A DNA stretch of 64,000 bases from Singulisphaera acidiphila DSM 18658 (lineage in GTDB: Bacteria > Planctomycetota > Planctomycetia > Isosphaerales > Isosphaeraceae), in contig NC_019892.1 in the NCBI RefSeq assembly GCF_000242455.2, positions 2,480,001-2,544,000 on the forward strand, given 5' to 3'. Numbering within the stretch: position 1 is the first letter of the stretch; every line of letters begins with the position of its first letter. The notes beneath the pieces are model-generated. The model saw only the letters and a program-made list of their open reading frames with translations. It did not search any database and had not been told where the DNA came from. The position numbers and the translations under genes were made by a program. Shown in pieces: positions 42,434 through 50,868 of the stretch.

Positions 42434-44448
42434 GCCCTCAACAATGTTGCAAAATCGTCGCTAATCCCTGACTCTGTCATTTCCCGATCGCGGCTCCGAC
42501 CGAAGTACGGGCACGGATGGCAGCCCCAGTTCGACCCCCATCCCAGGCAGGCCGAAGGCCGCGATCTCGGAGAGGAGGAGTCGACATGATCACATCTCCA
42601 GGGAGGCCCACCCTTAGCCCTCCCATCACCCGCCATTTTGAGTTCATTCGACTTCATAGTTACTTGATTTCAACTGCATGTCAATCGCTGATTCCAGTCA
42701 TCTCCCGCCACCCGGAACGGCCGCGATCTCGAACCGAGTGCCACGAGACGGAGGCGACGAACCAGAGACTCCGATCTAAGGCCGGGGGAGCTTGACCTGC
42801 CATGCACAATCCCAATCTTCGTGTGGCGATCTACGCCCGGGTCTCCGGTGAATCTCAGGCCAAAGAGGACACAATCGCCAGCCAACTCGAAGTCGTCACA
42901 CAACGCGTCGCCGATGATGGCTTGGAATGCGACCCCGAATCGTGCTTCGTGGACGATGGAGTCAGCGGCAGCATCCTGGTCCGCCCGGGCCTGGAACAAC
43001 TCCGGGATCAGGCTGCGGCCGGCGCCATCGACCGCCTCTACGTCCTCGACCCTGATCGTCTGTCACGCAAATATGCATATAATGTATTGATCATTGAGGA
43101 ACTCGACCATTGCGGCGTCGAGGTCGTCTTCCTTCGCAATCCCCCCGGCCACGGACCCGAGGAGAACTTGCTGCTGCAGGTCCAGGGCATGATCGCCGAG
43201 TACGAGCGTGCCAAGATCATGGAACGTTGCCGCCGGGGCAAGCAGCACGCGGCCCGCCATGGCTCGGTCAACGTGCTCAGTGGCGCGCCCTACGGCTACC
43301 GATACGTCGGCAAGCACGACGGCGACGGCGAGGCGCGTTATCAGATCGTGGCCGAAGAGGCACGTGTCGTGCGGAAGATCTTCGGGTGGGTCGGCCAGGA
43401 ACGGTGTTCCATCGGCGAAGTCTGCCGCCGCCTGAAAGATGAGGGAGTCACCACGCGAACCGGCAAATCGGCCTGGGACCGCTCGACGGTCTGGCTGATC
43501 CTCAAGAACCCCGCCTACAAGGGGACGGCGGCCTATGGCAAGACGCGATCGGGCCCACCCAAGCGGCTGCGGCTCCGCCCGCAGCGCGGCCGCCCCGAGC
43601 ATCCGAGACGCCCGGCCTCACGGGTCGATACCTCATTGGAAGATCAGATCTTAATTGATGTCCCCGGGCTGGTGAGCGAGGACCTCTTCGGGGCGGTCCA
43701 GGATCAACTCGAGGAGAACCGACAACGCCGTCGCGACCGGCCCGGTGTTGGCTGTTACCTGCTCCAGGGCCTGGTCGTTTGCCAGCGGTGCGGCTACGGC
43801 TGCTACGGTAAGCCGACGAGCCGGACCTCAGCCAAAGGCAAGGTCCCCTACGCCTACTACCGCTGCACGGGTTCCGACGCCTACCGCTTCGGCGGCCAGC
43901 GTTTGTGCTGGAACAAGCAGGTCCGCACCGATGTTTTGGACGCCGCCGTCTGGGACGATGTACGTCAGCTTTTATCCGAACCCGACCGGGTCCGGGCGGA
44001 GTACGAGCGGCGGCTGCAGGCGGCGGAGTCCGGCCCGAGCCACGAGGTGGAGCATCTCGACAAGCAGGTTAAGAATCTAAAAAAGATGATTGCTAGATTG
44101 ATCGATGCTTACAGCGACGGGTTACTCGATAAGTCGGATTTCGAGCCGAGGATCTTGGCGGCGAGGGAACGCCTGGGGAAACTGGAGCATGAGTGTCGGC
44201 AGCGGATCAGCGAGGCGAGCCAAGAGGCAGAACTCCGGCTGGTGATCGGCCAGTTGGAGGAGTTCGCGAGGCGAGTTTCCCAGGAGTTGCAAGAGCCGGA
44301 CTGGGACACACGACGGGAGATCGTGCGGGCCTTGGTGAAAAAGGTAGAGATCGACGAGCAGGAGATTCGCATCGTGTATCGAGTCAGCCCATCCCCTTTT
44401 GAGGGACGCCCCCAACACGGTAGTTTGCAACATTGTTGGGGGCGTGAC
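42432..44448 (+). mobile_element. minimal large-serine-recombinase element inside the reverse transcriptase
   Basis: About 2.0 kb bounded by a 2-bp core (AC on the plus strand at 42432-42433 and 44447-44448). Removing it restores GSIVSSPLLANLF of the reverse transcriptase. Its ends are imperfect inverted repeats CAACAATGTTGCAAA. Such a 2-bp direct core is what serine recombinases leave. It carries only the recombinase gene; 42434-42801 shows no gene and may hold the promoter and att half-site. Confidence 0.8.
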
Positions 44449-44466
44449 GATCGACCCCTGGGGTGA
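42802..44466 (+). CDS. large serine recombinase
   Basis: A 554-residue protein. The catalytic domain has IYARVSGESQAKEDTIASQL with the nucleophile Ser15; then a recombinase DNA-binding domain (YGYRYVGKHDGDGEARYQIV, TVWLILKNPAYKGTAAYGKT), a zinc ribbon (CQRCGYGCYGK...YYRC...LCWNKQ) and a long coiled coil (HLDKQVKNLKKMIARL). It cuts and rejoins DNA at attachment sites. The ATG at 42802 lacks a strong ribosome site. The stop lies 18 bases past the element's right boundary, so the last six residues are written by host DNA. Confidence 0.92.
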   Translation: MHNPNLRVAIYARVSGESQAKEDTIASQLEVVTQRVADDGLECDPESCFVDDGVSGSILVRPGLEQLRDQAAAGAIDRLYVLDPDRLSRKYAYNVLIIEELDHCGVEVVFLRNPPGHGPEENLLLQVQGMIAEYERAKIMERCRRGKQHAARHGSVNVLSGAPYGYRYVGKHDGDGEARYQIVAEEARVVRKIFGWVGQERCSIGEVCRRLKDEGVTTRTGKSAWDRSTVWLILKNPAYKGTAAYGKTRSGPPKRLRLRPQRGRPEHPRRPASRVDTSLEDQILIDVPGLVSEDLFGAVQDQLEENRQRRRDRPGVGCYLLQGLVVCQRCGYGCYGKPTSRTSAKGKVPYAYYRCTGSDAYRFGGQRLCWNKQVRTDVLDAAVWDDVRQLLSEPDRVRAEYERRLQAAESGPSHEVEHLDKQVKNLKKMIARLIDAYSDGLLDKSDFEPRILAARERLGKLEHECRQRISEASQEAELRLVIGQLEEFARRVSQELQEPDWDTRREIVRALVKKVEIDEQEIRIVYRVSPSPFEGRPQHGSLQHCWGRDDRPLG

Positions 44467-45033
44467 GCCCTTCGTGCGCTCTTCTCGACGACCGTCCTGC
44501 TTCTCAACGGGGGCTTTCAGCCACCGCTCGATGTACAGCAGGACCCATGGTTCGTTCACGTGATGACGGACCGTCTTCATGACCAGTTCATGATCGAGAT
44601 TGTCAAAGAAACCTTTGATATCCAGATCAATCACCCAGTCGGACCGCCAGCACCGCTCCCGCGCGGCGGCCACCGCATCCAGCGCCGATCGTCCGGGACG
44701 ATACCCGTAGGAGTCGGGATGGAAATGCGGCTCCACCAGCGGCTCCAGATGCATCTTGACGACCATCTGGGCCACGCGATCGCCGACCGTGGGTATCCCC
44801 AACGGCCTTGAACCCCCATCGGCTTTCGGGATCTCCACGAGCCGCACCGGCGGTGGGAAGTAGCTCCCCGAGGACATCCGATTCCAGATCTTGTAGAGGT
44901 TGCCCTTCAAGTCGGTCTCAAACACCTCGATCGACTGTCCGTCCACCCCGGCCGCGCCGTGGTTCGCCTTGACCTTCAGGTAGGCCTCGTGGACCACCTG
45001 TTTGGAAATCGCATAAGTCTTCGCCTCAGGCAT
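44447..45033 (-). pseudogene. group II intron reverse transcriptase, N-terminal part
   Basis: Starts MPEAKTYAISKQVVHEAYLK after a GGGAGGAA site and reads the RT-1 to RT-4 regions: NHGAAGVDGQSIEVFETDL, PVRLVEIPKADGGSRPLGIP, DSYGYRPGRSALDAVAAARE, WVIDLDIKGFFDNLDHELV. It is cut after GSPQGSIV by the serine-recombinase element. Together with the part at 41761-42433 it gives a reverse transcriptase of about 420 residues. Confidence 0.82.
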
Positions 45034-45103
45034 CGGTTCCTCCCATCACTGGTTGACTTTTGCCCCCCGCGCAAGCCTTGACGCACGACTTCGCTTCCGG
45101 CAT
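45026..45103 (-). promoter_or_regulatory. leader uORF overlapping the intron protein start
   Basis: A 25-codon frame (MPEAKSCVKACAGGKSQPVM...) begins at 45103 with its own GGGAGGAA site and ends with a TGA that overlaps the ATG of the reverse transcriptase. Its first residues and ribosome site are a near copy of those of the real protein 70 bases downstream, so it arose by local duplication. It could couple translation, or be chance. Confidence 0.4.
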
Positions 45104-45670
45104 GAATTCCTCCCATCGCTGGTTGATCCATCCCTTTGGCTGAACCATTCAACCCCTTCGCTCCACCCGCATTACCAGGTTTCGACGCTACTACGGGTTG
45201 ATCTGCCCCTGTGCCACGCATCGGAACTTTTGACCTCGTGGGGCCTCCACTTGGCCATCTCCCTTGGCATCGTGACGACAGGTTCCCACGTTCCCCGCGA
45301 GAGCCTGAACCGAGCTCGCGCCACCTTTACGCCGGTCACCATCAAGGCCATAAGCAGGTCTCGCCTTGACTGCATCCCAGGCCAACGACTGGAGCCTGGT
45401 TTCGATGACGTCCCTACGCTTTCGACGCCTCATCGGTGGTTCACTTGCGTTCGCCTTCTCGGTTCGTATCTGACCGGTTCAAGACCGGCCTTTTCCCGAA
45501 CGCTCACGACCAGGACTCTTAATCCAAGCCGCTTCGGGTGATTTGAGATCTGGTCCTGCAACCCGATCCCGAGGGACCTACCCTCATCTCTCGCGCAGCA
45601 TGGCGTTCCGGGACGCTCCTGAAAGTCGTCCTTTCACACCTTCGTGGCGCACAGTCGCCGGCGTTCCGGC

Positions 45671-47114
45671 CAATGGCACTTACTTTCTCGATTTCAGACC
45701 GCGTTTGCGTGGTCGCAGTGGGAATTTTCTGCGGCGGGCGATCACCTCACGCGGGTAGTGTCGGCCAGGGCGATTCGCGAGCTTACACTGGCCAGACATC
45801 CTCAGAACCAAGTCGATCCGCTCTTGGATCTTCGCGGGGTCCGTGGTATCCAGCGACTCCAAGAGCAAGACCTTCACTAACGACCATACCCGGTTGAAGC
45901 TCAATCGCCGCGGCGCGATCTCGACCCGAGCCGCAGCCATCCGGCGAATCAGATTCGCCATGTTATAGGCCACTGTCGCCGAGGCCAGTTCCTTCGCGAC
46001 CATCTCCGTGGATCGGCCACGCATCTCTTCCAAGCGAAGCGTCCGCTTCAAATCACGCAGATCGGTTTCGATATTTTGCCGCTGGCCATAGATCGCGGCG
46101 AGCTCGCACCCCTCGTCAGGGAGCCGACTCACAAGCCACAGCGTCAGCTTCTCGGAAATTCGAACCTCGTGCAACCACACCCGCAACGTTGCATCGGCCG
46201 GCCATTGTGGGTTCGACTTGCGTTCCCAGCGGTTGGGCTGCCAAGTGAGTTCCCACTGGTCCTTGCCCTGGGCTTTCCCTTGGCGCACCATCGACCGAAA
46301 TCGCTTCTCAGTCAACCGCAACACGAAGTCGTGGCCCGCCTGGTTGGCCAACCAGGCGAACGCGAAGACACCAAAATTCCGGTCGGCGATCAACACGGAG
46401 CCGACCGGAAGTCGCGGCATCAAACCGGCCGACAATGGGACTTCGCCAATCGCGGCCGGGCCATACATTGCCCCCACTTCCGGACGCACGGTCACACCGC
46501 TGGATAACTCGTGGGCCGCTACCAAGTGGAGGATCGGCCAGTGCGATTCGCCGTGTTGATTGCGGGCCGGCGGATACGTTTTGCGCAAGGCGTCAGTGGG
46601 TGCCAAAGAGAGCGTGGAACCGTCCACAAGAAACGCATTACGCCCTTTCACCGATGGCGGAGACTTGGCGATTAAGGCTGCAGAAACCTCGTCAGCCGCC
46701 CGTTGAGCCATCTCTACGGGCAGCCGATCTCGCGCTCGCGAAAATCCACCCGTGTTGGCCGAGAACGACTTCTCACGGGCCCGCTTGTTATCAGGGAGCA
46801 CATCCGCACTTAATCGAGCCAACTCTCCCACAGCGGCGGCCATCGTTGCATTGCAGGTCAACCGTTGATAGATCATCAGCCAGACAACGACCCAAGGCGT
46901 GAACACGGTCGAGAGCGTGGGCGGTTTCTGAGCATGCAGGACATCCGGTGGGACCAAGCGATGGAACATCCGAACCGCCTCACCCAAATCGACGACAGCG
47001 GGTGATTCCTGGTCATGGTTCATGCGAGGTACTCCCAAAAAATAGGAGTTCATGGCGCAAAAATCGTGCCAGAGGTGCCCCTTGTTGCAGGATTGGCGAA
47101 AGTAAGTGCCATTG
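45671..47114 (-). mobile_element. IS4-family insertion sequence
   Basis: A 1,444-bp element with inverted ends CAATGGCACTTACTTTC (17 bp) and an exact 11-bp target duplication GGCGTTCCGGC at 45660-45670 and 47115-47125. It is inserted in gene A, 18 bases from the group II intron. The transposase frame is open, so the copy may be active. Confidence 0.92.
45680..47023 (-). CDS. IS4-family transposase
   Basis: An intact 447-residue DDE transposase. It shows NAFLVDGSTLSLAPTDAL (first Asp), VGSVLIADRNFGVFAFAWL (second Asp) and YGQRQNIETDLRDLK, the exact Y-(2)-R-(3)-E-(6)-K signature of the IS4 family. The ATG at 47023 has GGGAG about eight bases upstream; a longer frame extends back through the host gene to 47629 and is not used. 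Confidence 0.9.
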   Translation of the reverse strand: MNHDQESPAVVDLGEAVRMFHRLVPPDVLHAQKPPTLSTVFTPWVVVWLMIYQRLTCNATMAAAVGELARLSADVLPDNKRAREKSFSANTGGFSRARDRLPVEMAQRAADEVSAALIAKSPPSVKGRNAFLVDGSTLSLAPTDALRKTYPPARNQHGESHWPILHLVAAHELSSGVTVRPEVGAMYGPAAIGEVPLSAGLMPRLPVGSVLIADRNFGVFAFAWLANQAGHDFVLRLTEKRFRSMVRQGKAQGKDQWELTWQPNRWERKSNPQWPADATLRVWLHEVRISEKLTLWLVSRLPDEGCELAAIYGQRQNIETDLRDLKRTLRLEEMRGRSTEMVAKELASATVAYNMANLIRRMAAARVEIAPRRLSFNRVWSLVKVLLLESLDTTDPAKIQERIDLVLRMSGQCKLANRPGRHYPREVIARRRKFPLRPRKRGLKSRK

Positions 47115-47474
47115 GGCGTTCCGGCCCCAGCAGTGTGGGCACGCGAACCGGACGTGGCACGGCGTCGGCGCGGGCTGCACCTTGATCGACGATGGCGGGC
47201 AGTTGAGCATCCGCCACTTCCGGCTGTTGGCCATCTCGTCGTCGGAGCGCGCCGAGCCCCGCGTCTCCGCGGTCTGGTCCCACCCGTGGCATTCGAGGTG
47301 GCGGATCCGGTCGCGCCACCGTTCGACCAGGACCGCGATCGTCCGCGCCTCCGAGCCGGCCTTGATCGCCCCGCAGAGCGGGTAGACGGACGAGATGAGC
47401 GAGACGCGATTGCGATAGGTCCGGGGCGGACACACCGCCTCGAAGAGCTTGAGATACGGGCCGGTATCGGCCAT
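47115..47474 (-). pseudogene. unknown gene A, 5' exon
   Basis: Starts at 47474 (MADTGPYLKLFEAVCPPRTY) after a GGAGG site about nine bases upstream, and reads LISSVYPLCGAIKAGSEART, VERWRDRIRHLECHGWDQT, RKWRMLNCPPSSIKVQP and CHVRFACPHCWGRNA. CPHC plus earlier Cys/His residues hint at a zinc-binding fold. It is cut by the IS4 element and then, seven bases beyond the duplicated target, by the group II intron. The 3' exon is at 40965-41686. No known family recognised. Confidence 0.6.
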
Positions 47475-47888
47475 CGATTCGCCTCCGATAAGGGGGACCT
47501 GCAGCGAGTGGAAACGCAGCATTGAACAACAATGAATACAGAGACGCGTATCGCGTCGCGGCGGATCGACGACATCCACTTACGCACAAAGCCCAGGCGT
47601 ACGGGGACCGGCAAATCGGCGACATCCACTTACGCACAAAAAGCACATGACTTTCATTTACGCACAGATACGCAAAACTGCGATTTCGTGCGATCTGGGC
47701 GTACAACCCTAAACGGGTTGAATCCCCGACGGGTCGGCGGGTCCCTCCTCTGTCGGGGACCCCCCGCCTCCCCACGGGAATAAAAATCAAAACAAAAAGG
47801 CGGGTGCTGGCGCACCGCTTTTGGAGCGCAGGAACGACGGACGGGGGAGACCGGACACGGCGCGTCGGATCGGGACGGCCGGTCGACC
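47475..47888. repeat. intergenic region with iteron-like direct repeats
   Basis: No gene is seen between gene A and the sigma factor. Two identical 21-base copies of CGACATCCACTTACGCACAA(A) lie at 47570-47590 and 47620-47640, exactly 50 bases apart, with a partial third copy (TTACGCACAGA) at about 47658. Such direct repeats can bind a replication or regulatory protein. The rest is GC-rich with no clear hairpin terminator. Confidence 0.5.
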
Positions 47889-48883
47889 TCACGACCGCGC
47901 GCCGGCCGGCTCCCGCGCCTCGACCCCGAGGCGGGCGCGGACCTGCTCCAAGCCGGTGGGCTCGATCTGTCGGACTCGCTCCCGCGTGAGGCCGAGGACG
48001 GCGCCAAGGGCGGCGCCGATCTCGCCGAGCGTGTGCTCGCGGTCGAACGGCGCCAGCTCGTTGTGCATCGCTGAGGATCGTCCGGGTGCGTCCGTCGAGC
48101 TGCTCGATCTCAACCGGCCAGCGCGCCAGGGACTCGCCGGCCTGCACCTGCTCGAACGCGCCGAGCCCGCCGGCGCAGGGATCGGGGAACTCGTAGATCG
48201 ACCCGCGCCAGTCGTGGTCGTTGTTGTCGCCGGTGACAGCGTCGCTGGCGACGAGGTTGTCGGGGATCCCCCGCTCGAAGTCCCGGTAGCTCGTGATGGT
48301 CTTTGCGTCCCAGCCCAGCCGGTCGAACACCTCGTGGTCGCGCGGCTCGAACCCGGCCTCGACCATCATCCGACCCCGGCGGGGCTGTAGGCCCACACCA
48401 GCTTGAACAGGCAGGCCGGCGTGTAGAAGCACATTGCTGTGCGTCTTGTCCTCGCGCTGGATCGCCTGGCGTGTCCAGGGGCTGGCGTAGGTCGACAGCC
48501 GGGTGCTGTAGCCGACCTCGCAGCCGACGATCGCCCTGCGGAGGCCGAGCTCGCCGACCTCGATCATGTCTGTGGATGTCGACGCAGTTGCGAACGTACC
48601 GGGCGGCGAAGCTCCGGGCGACCCCGATGACGAGGGGAATGTTGTCGAGGATCATCGTACTGATTGCGTCGTCGACCGGACGCCGGCGGACCGCGAACTC
48701 CTCATCTGCCTCGTCGTCGCCCCTGACGACCTCGGCCTGGGCTCTCGCCAGCAGGCGCTGCGTCCGCTCGACTTCGTCGTGGCGCGCCCGTCGTTGCGTC
48801 TCGGTCTGGCCGCGGTTGCCGCCCGCGACAGCGGCGATGATGTGGCCCAGGTCCGTTGTCCTTACCGTGTGATTCTCGGGCAT
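47889..48883 (-). pseudogene. sigma-70 family factor with two frameshifts
   Basis: Starts MPENHTVRTTDLGHIIAAVA after GAGGGG. Region 2 reads LDNIPLVIGVARSFAARYV; then near 48,575 the frame shifts to MIEVGELGLRRAIVGCEVGY and STYASPWTRQAIQRE (core-binding and -10 regions). Near 48,070 it shifts again to HTLGEIGAALGAVLGLTRER and VRQIEPTGLEQVRARLG, a region 4 helix-turn-helix for -35 binding. Without the shifts it would be about 330 residues. A private sigma factor inside this cassette suggests phage- or plasmid-like gene control. The 200 bases upstream hold no gene. Confidence 0.75.
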
Positions 48884-49091
48884 CGTACCCCTCGAGTCTG
48901 GTGAAGTGGGTAAGGTCTTACCTACGCCGCCGGGCGGCCCGGTCGCGGTCATCTGCGAAGCCGGCGAAAGGTACCCGCGCCGGCCCGCCGATTCGACCCG
49001 ACTTCGTGCCGGCGATTGCGGCGATCCGCGATTCATCCCCGGCAGCATGCTCATCCTTGAGAGTTCGCGACATCCAACGGAAAGGGCCGGA

Positions 49092-49910
49092 TCAATGCTT
49101 GAACCGGCCCTCGCTCGCATCAATTTGACCACTCGCTACTTCAACCGCAGCCTCCTGGTTGCCACACATGCCGCAGCGGTCGCTGGCCCCCGACTGGATC
49201 ATCATTTTGCCGCGATTGTCGCAGGGTGGGGCGTCCCCATGGAGCTGGCCAACTGGGAATTCTGCGAACATTGGGCAATCAATCCCGCGGTGAGGCTCGC
49301 AGGTGGCAGGGTCATGCCGGGCCTCCCGGCGTCGGGATCCCCGCCGGAGACGCCCAGGATCGTCCCGGGCAGCGTCGGGACACTTCGGCCGGGCCCAGGG
49401 TCTCCCCATCCGCTGGTTCGTCGTGGTGGCCGTGGGGGGCCCGGGACGAGGGCAGGTAGAGCATGCCCAGTTTGTGGAAGATGTCATCAAGCAAAATCTT
49501 GGCCATGCGACGTCCGGGTCGCCGGTCATCCAGAGCGGCTCGAACTCGACCCACTCGAACTTGCGCACCAGGATCGTCAGCGGCACGCCGTGCTGGAGGC
49601 CGATCGAGGTGAGGGTGGCGACCCCGTCCATCAGACCGGCGATCGTTGACCCCTCCTTGTCCATCGTGAGGAACAGCGCGTCGGGGCGGCCGATCGGGTA
49701 GAAGCCGACGTGGACGTAGCCCTTGTGGCCTCCGACTGTGAAGTCAAGCCGCCCCGCCTGCACGTGCTCGGGGAGCTTCGCTCGCCTCGGCCTGGGCTCG
49801 GCGATCACGACCGGGACCTCGATCTTGTCGTTCGCGGCGAGCGTCACCGGCGGCGCCGTGGTCAACTTGCCAACGTCGCGGCCGAGCCTGATCGAGAGGT
49901 CCCGCGGCAT
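49092..49910 (-). pseudogene. TSCPD/NrdJ C-terminal-like protein, frameshifted
   Basis: The frame from 49910 reads RLDFTVGGHKGYVHVGFYP, TMDKEGSTIAGLMDGVATLT and LQHGVPLTILVRKFEWVEFE, which matches the C-terminal TSCPD-type domain of vitamin B12-dependent ribonucleotide reductase (NrdJ). At about 49,510 the frame shifts (MAKILLDDIFHKLGMLYL in another frame) and returns for a zinc-ribbon-like end DAPPCDNRGKM...RCGMCGNQE. The catalytic barrel is absent, so this is a stand-alone or decayed domain. An in-frame TAA 28 codons upstream separates it from the small gene at 49995. Confidence 0.65.
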
Positions 49911-49994
49911 CGTCTCGGACTGCTGGCCGTGTCGGCTGCCGGCTTGAGCGGTCTGGTGAACGACGGAAGGTTTCGGCTCGGGCGGCGACAGGAA

Positions 49995-50180
49995 TTAGCC
50001 CAGCTCCTCGACCTGGGCCAGGATACGAAGCTCGTCCTCCTCCGACGGGTCGCTGCCGAGCAAGCCGATTTCCCACGCGTAGGCCAGGAACTCCTCCTCA
50101 ATTGTCGACGCACTTGATTCGCGTCGCTCCCTCACCGAATCCGGCGGCCCTTCACGATTCCTTCGCCGAGTGTACGGCAC
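49995..50180 (-). CDS. small acidic hypothetical protein
   Basis: A 61-residue protein starting at GTG 50180 (MPYTRRRNREGPPDSVRERR) and ending in an acidic helix FLAYAWEIGLLGSDPSEEDE. It shares its frame with the TSCPD-like gene downstream and is separated only by a TAA, so it might be the N-terminal part of a single older gene. No family recognised. Confidence 0.35.
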   Translation of the reverse strand: MPYTRRRNREGPPDSVRERRESSASTIEEEFLAYAWEIGLLGSDPSEEDELRILAQVEELG

Positions 50181-50389
50181 GGCGGAACAGACGAGCGGTC
50201 GGAATGTTGGTCGACCGCGATACAGCCACGTCGTTCTTACGTGACCCTTTCAGAACGAGCGCCATGACCCATTGAGTTCAAGTTGGTCTGGCCTTTTTCA
50301 TGACGCTTAACTTGGAATGTGGAAGTCGCCCTCTCGTATGCCGTCGCAGGTAGAGCCAGTGTAAGAAGGGGTTGGATTCATCCTGTGCA

Positions 50390-50569
50390 ACGGTCGGGCG
50401 GAGCAAGCGGTTGGCAATCAGTACCTCGACGAGCGTCCCCAAGGGAACCTCGCCTTCCCATTGAACGAACCGCTCGATGGTTCCGGCGAGGTCCAGTTGA
50501 TCGAGGTGATGTCTTGATGGCGGGCAGAGCGGCAACGATCTGGATCTGGAACTGAGTCGAGGCTTCCAT
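50390..50569 (-). pseudogene. IS1634-type transposase N-terminal remnant
   Basis: From an ATG at 50569 (MEASTQFQIQIVAALPAI) a frameshift leads to HHLDQLDLAGTIERFVQWEG and EVPLGTLVEVLIANRLL, the DUF4277-type N-terminus of IS1634-family transposases. The rest is missing. The sequence between here and the ISAs1 element (50570-50868) shows no convincing gene. Confidence 0.6.
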
Positions 50570-50868
50570 GGTTTGAGTCTCCTGGCGATCGGAACGATTG
50601 CCAGGAGAGCCGCGCGGCTGCTAGCCCACCGACCCAAACCTTTTCAGAGGGGTGCGGAACTTGAGTATTTAGACCCTTTACGAGGTCGATTCACTGTGAT
50701 CCGTAGCCGGCGGACGAAGATGACCGACAATTGCCGGCCCGAGGCAGGAAAGGGCCTCGAAGTGAGCCTTCCCATGTTCAAGATCGGGGTGCTCGCTCAG
50801 ATCTCGATTGTCGATCATAGCGCCTGTCATTTCCGCGATCCGGGCGGCAAGGCAAGGGCCCCCGGGAG

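Larger units (their letters stand above)
41687..45652 (-). mobile_element. group II intron (carrying a second element)
   Basis: On the minus strand it starts GTGCGCC (5' consensus GTGYG) at 45652, has a structured 5' region (45034-45652), encodes a reverse transcriptase, and ends with domain V (GAGCCGGATG...GTCCGGATC, about 41729-41762) and domain VI ending CTACTCGAC at 41687. Host exons on both sides join in frame, so it was once spliced. It is now about 4.0 kb because a 2-kb serine-recombinase element sits inside its reverse transcriptase. Confidence 0.8.

Noticed and set aside
47050-48567. 505-codon minus-strand frame covering gene A's start and the sigma factor
   Set aside because: Only pieces of it match the sigma factor; the rest is the wrong frame for gene A and has Arg/Pro-rich shadow composition.
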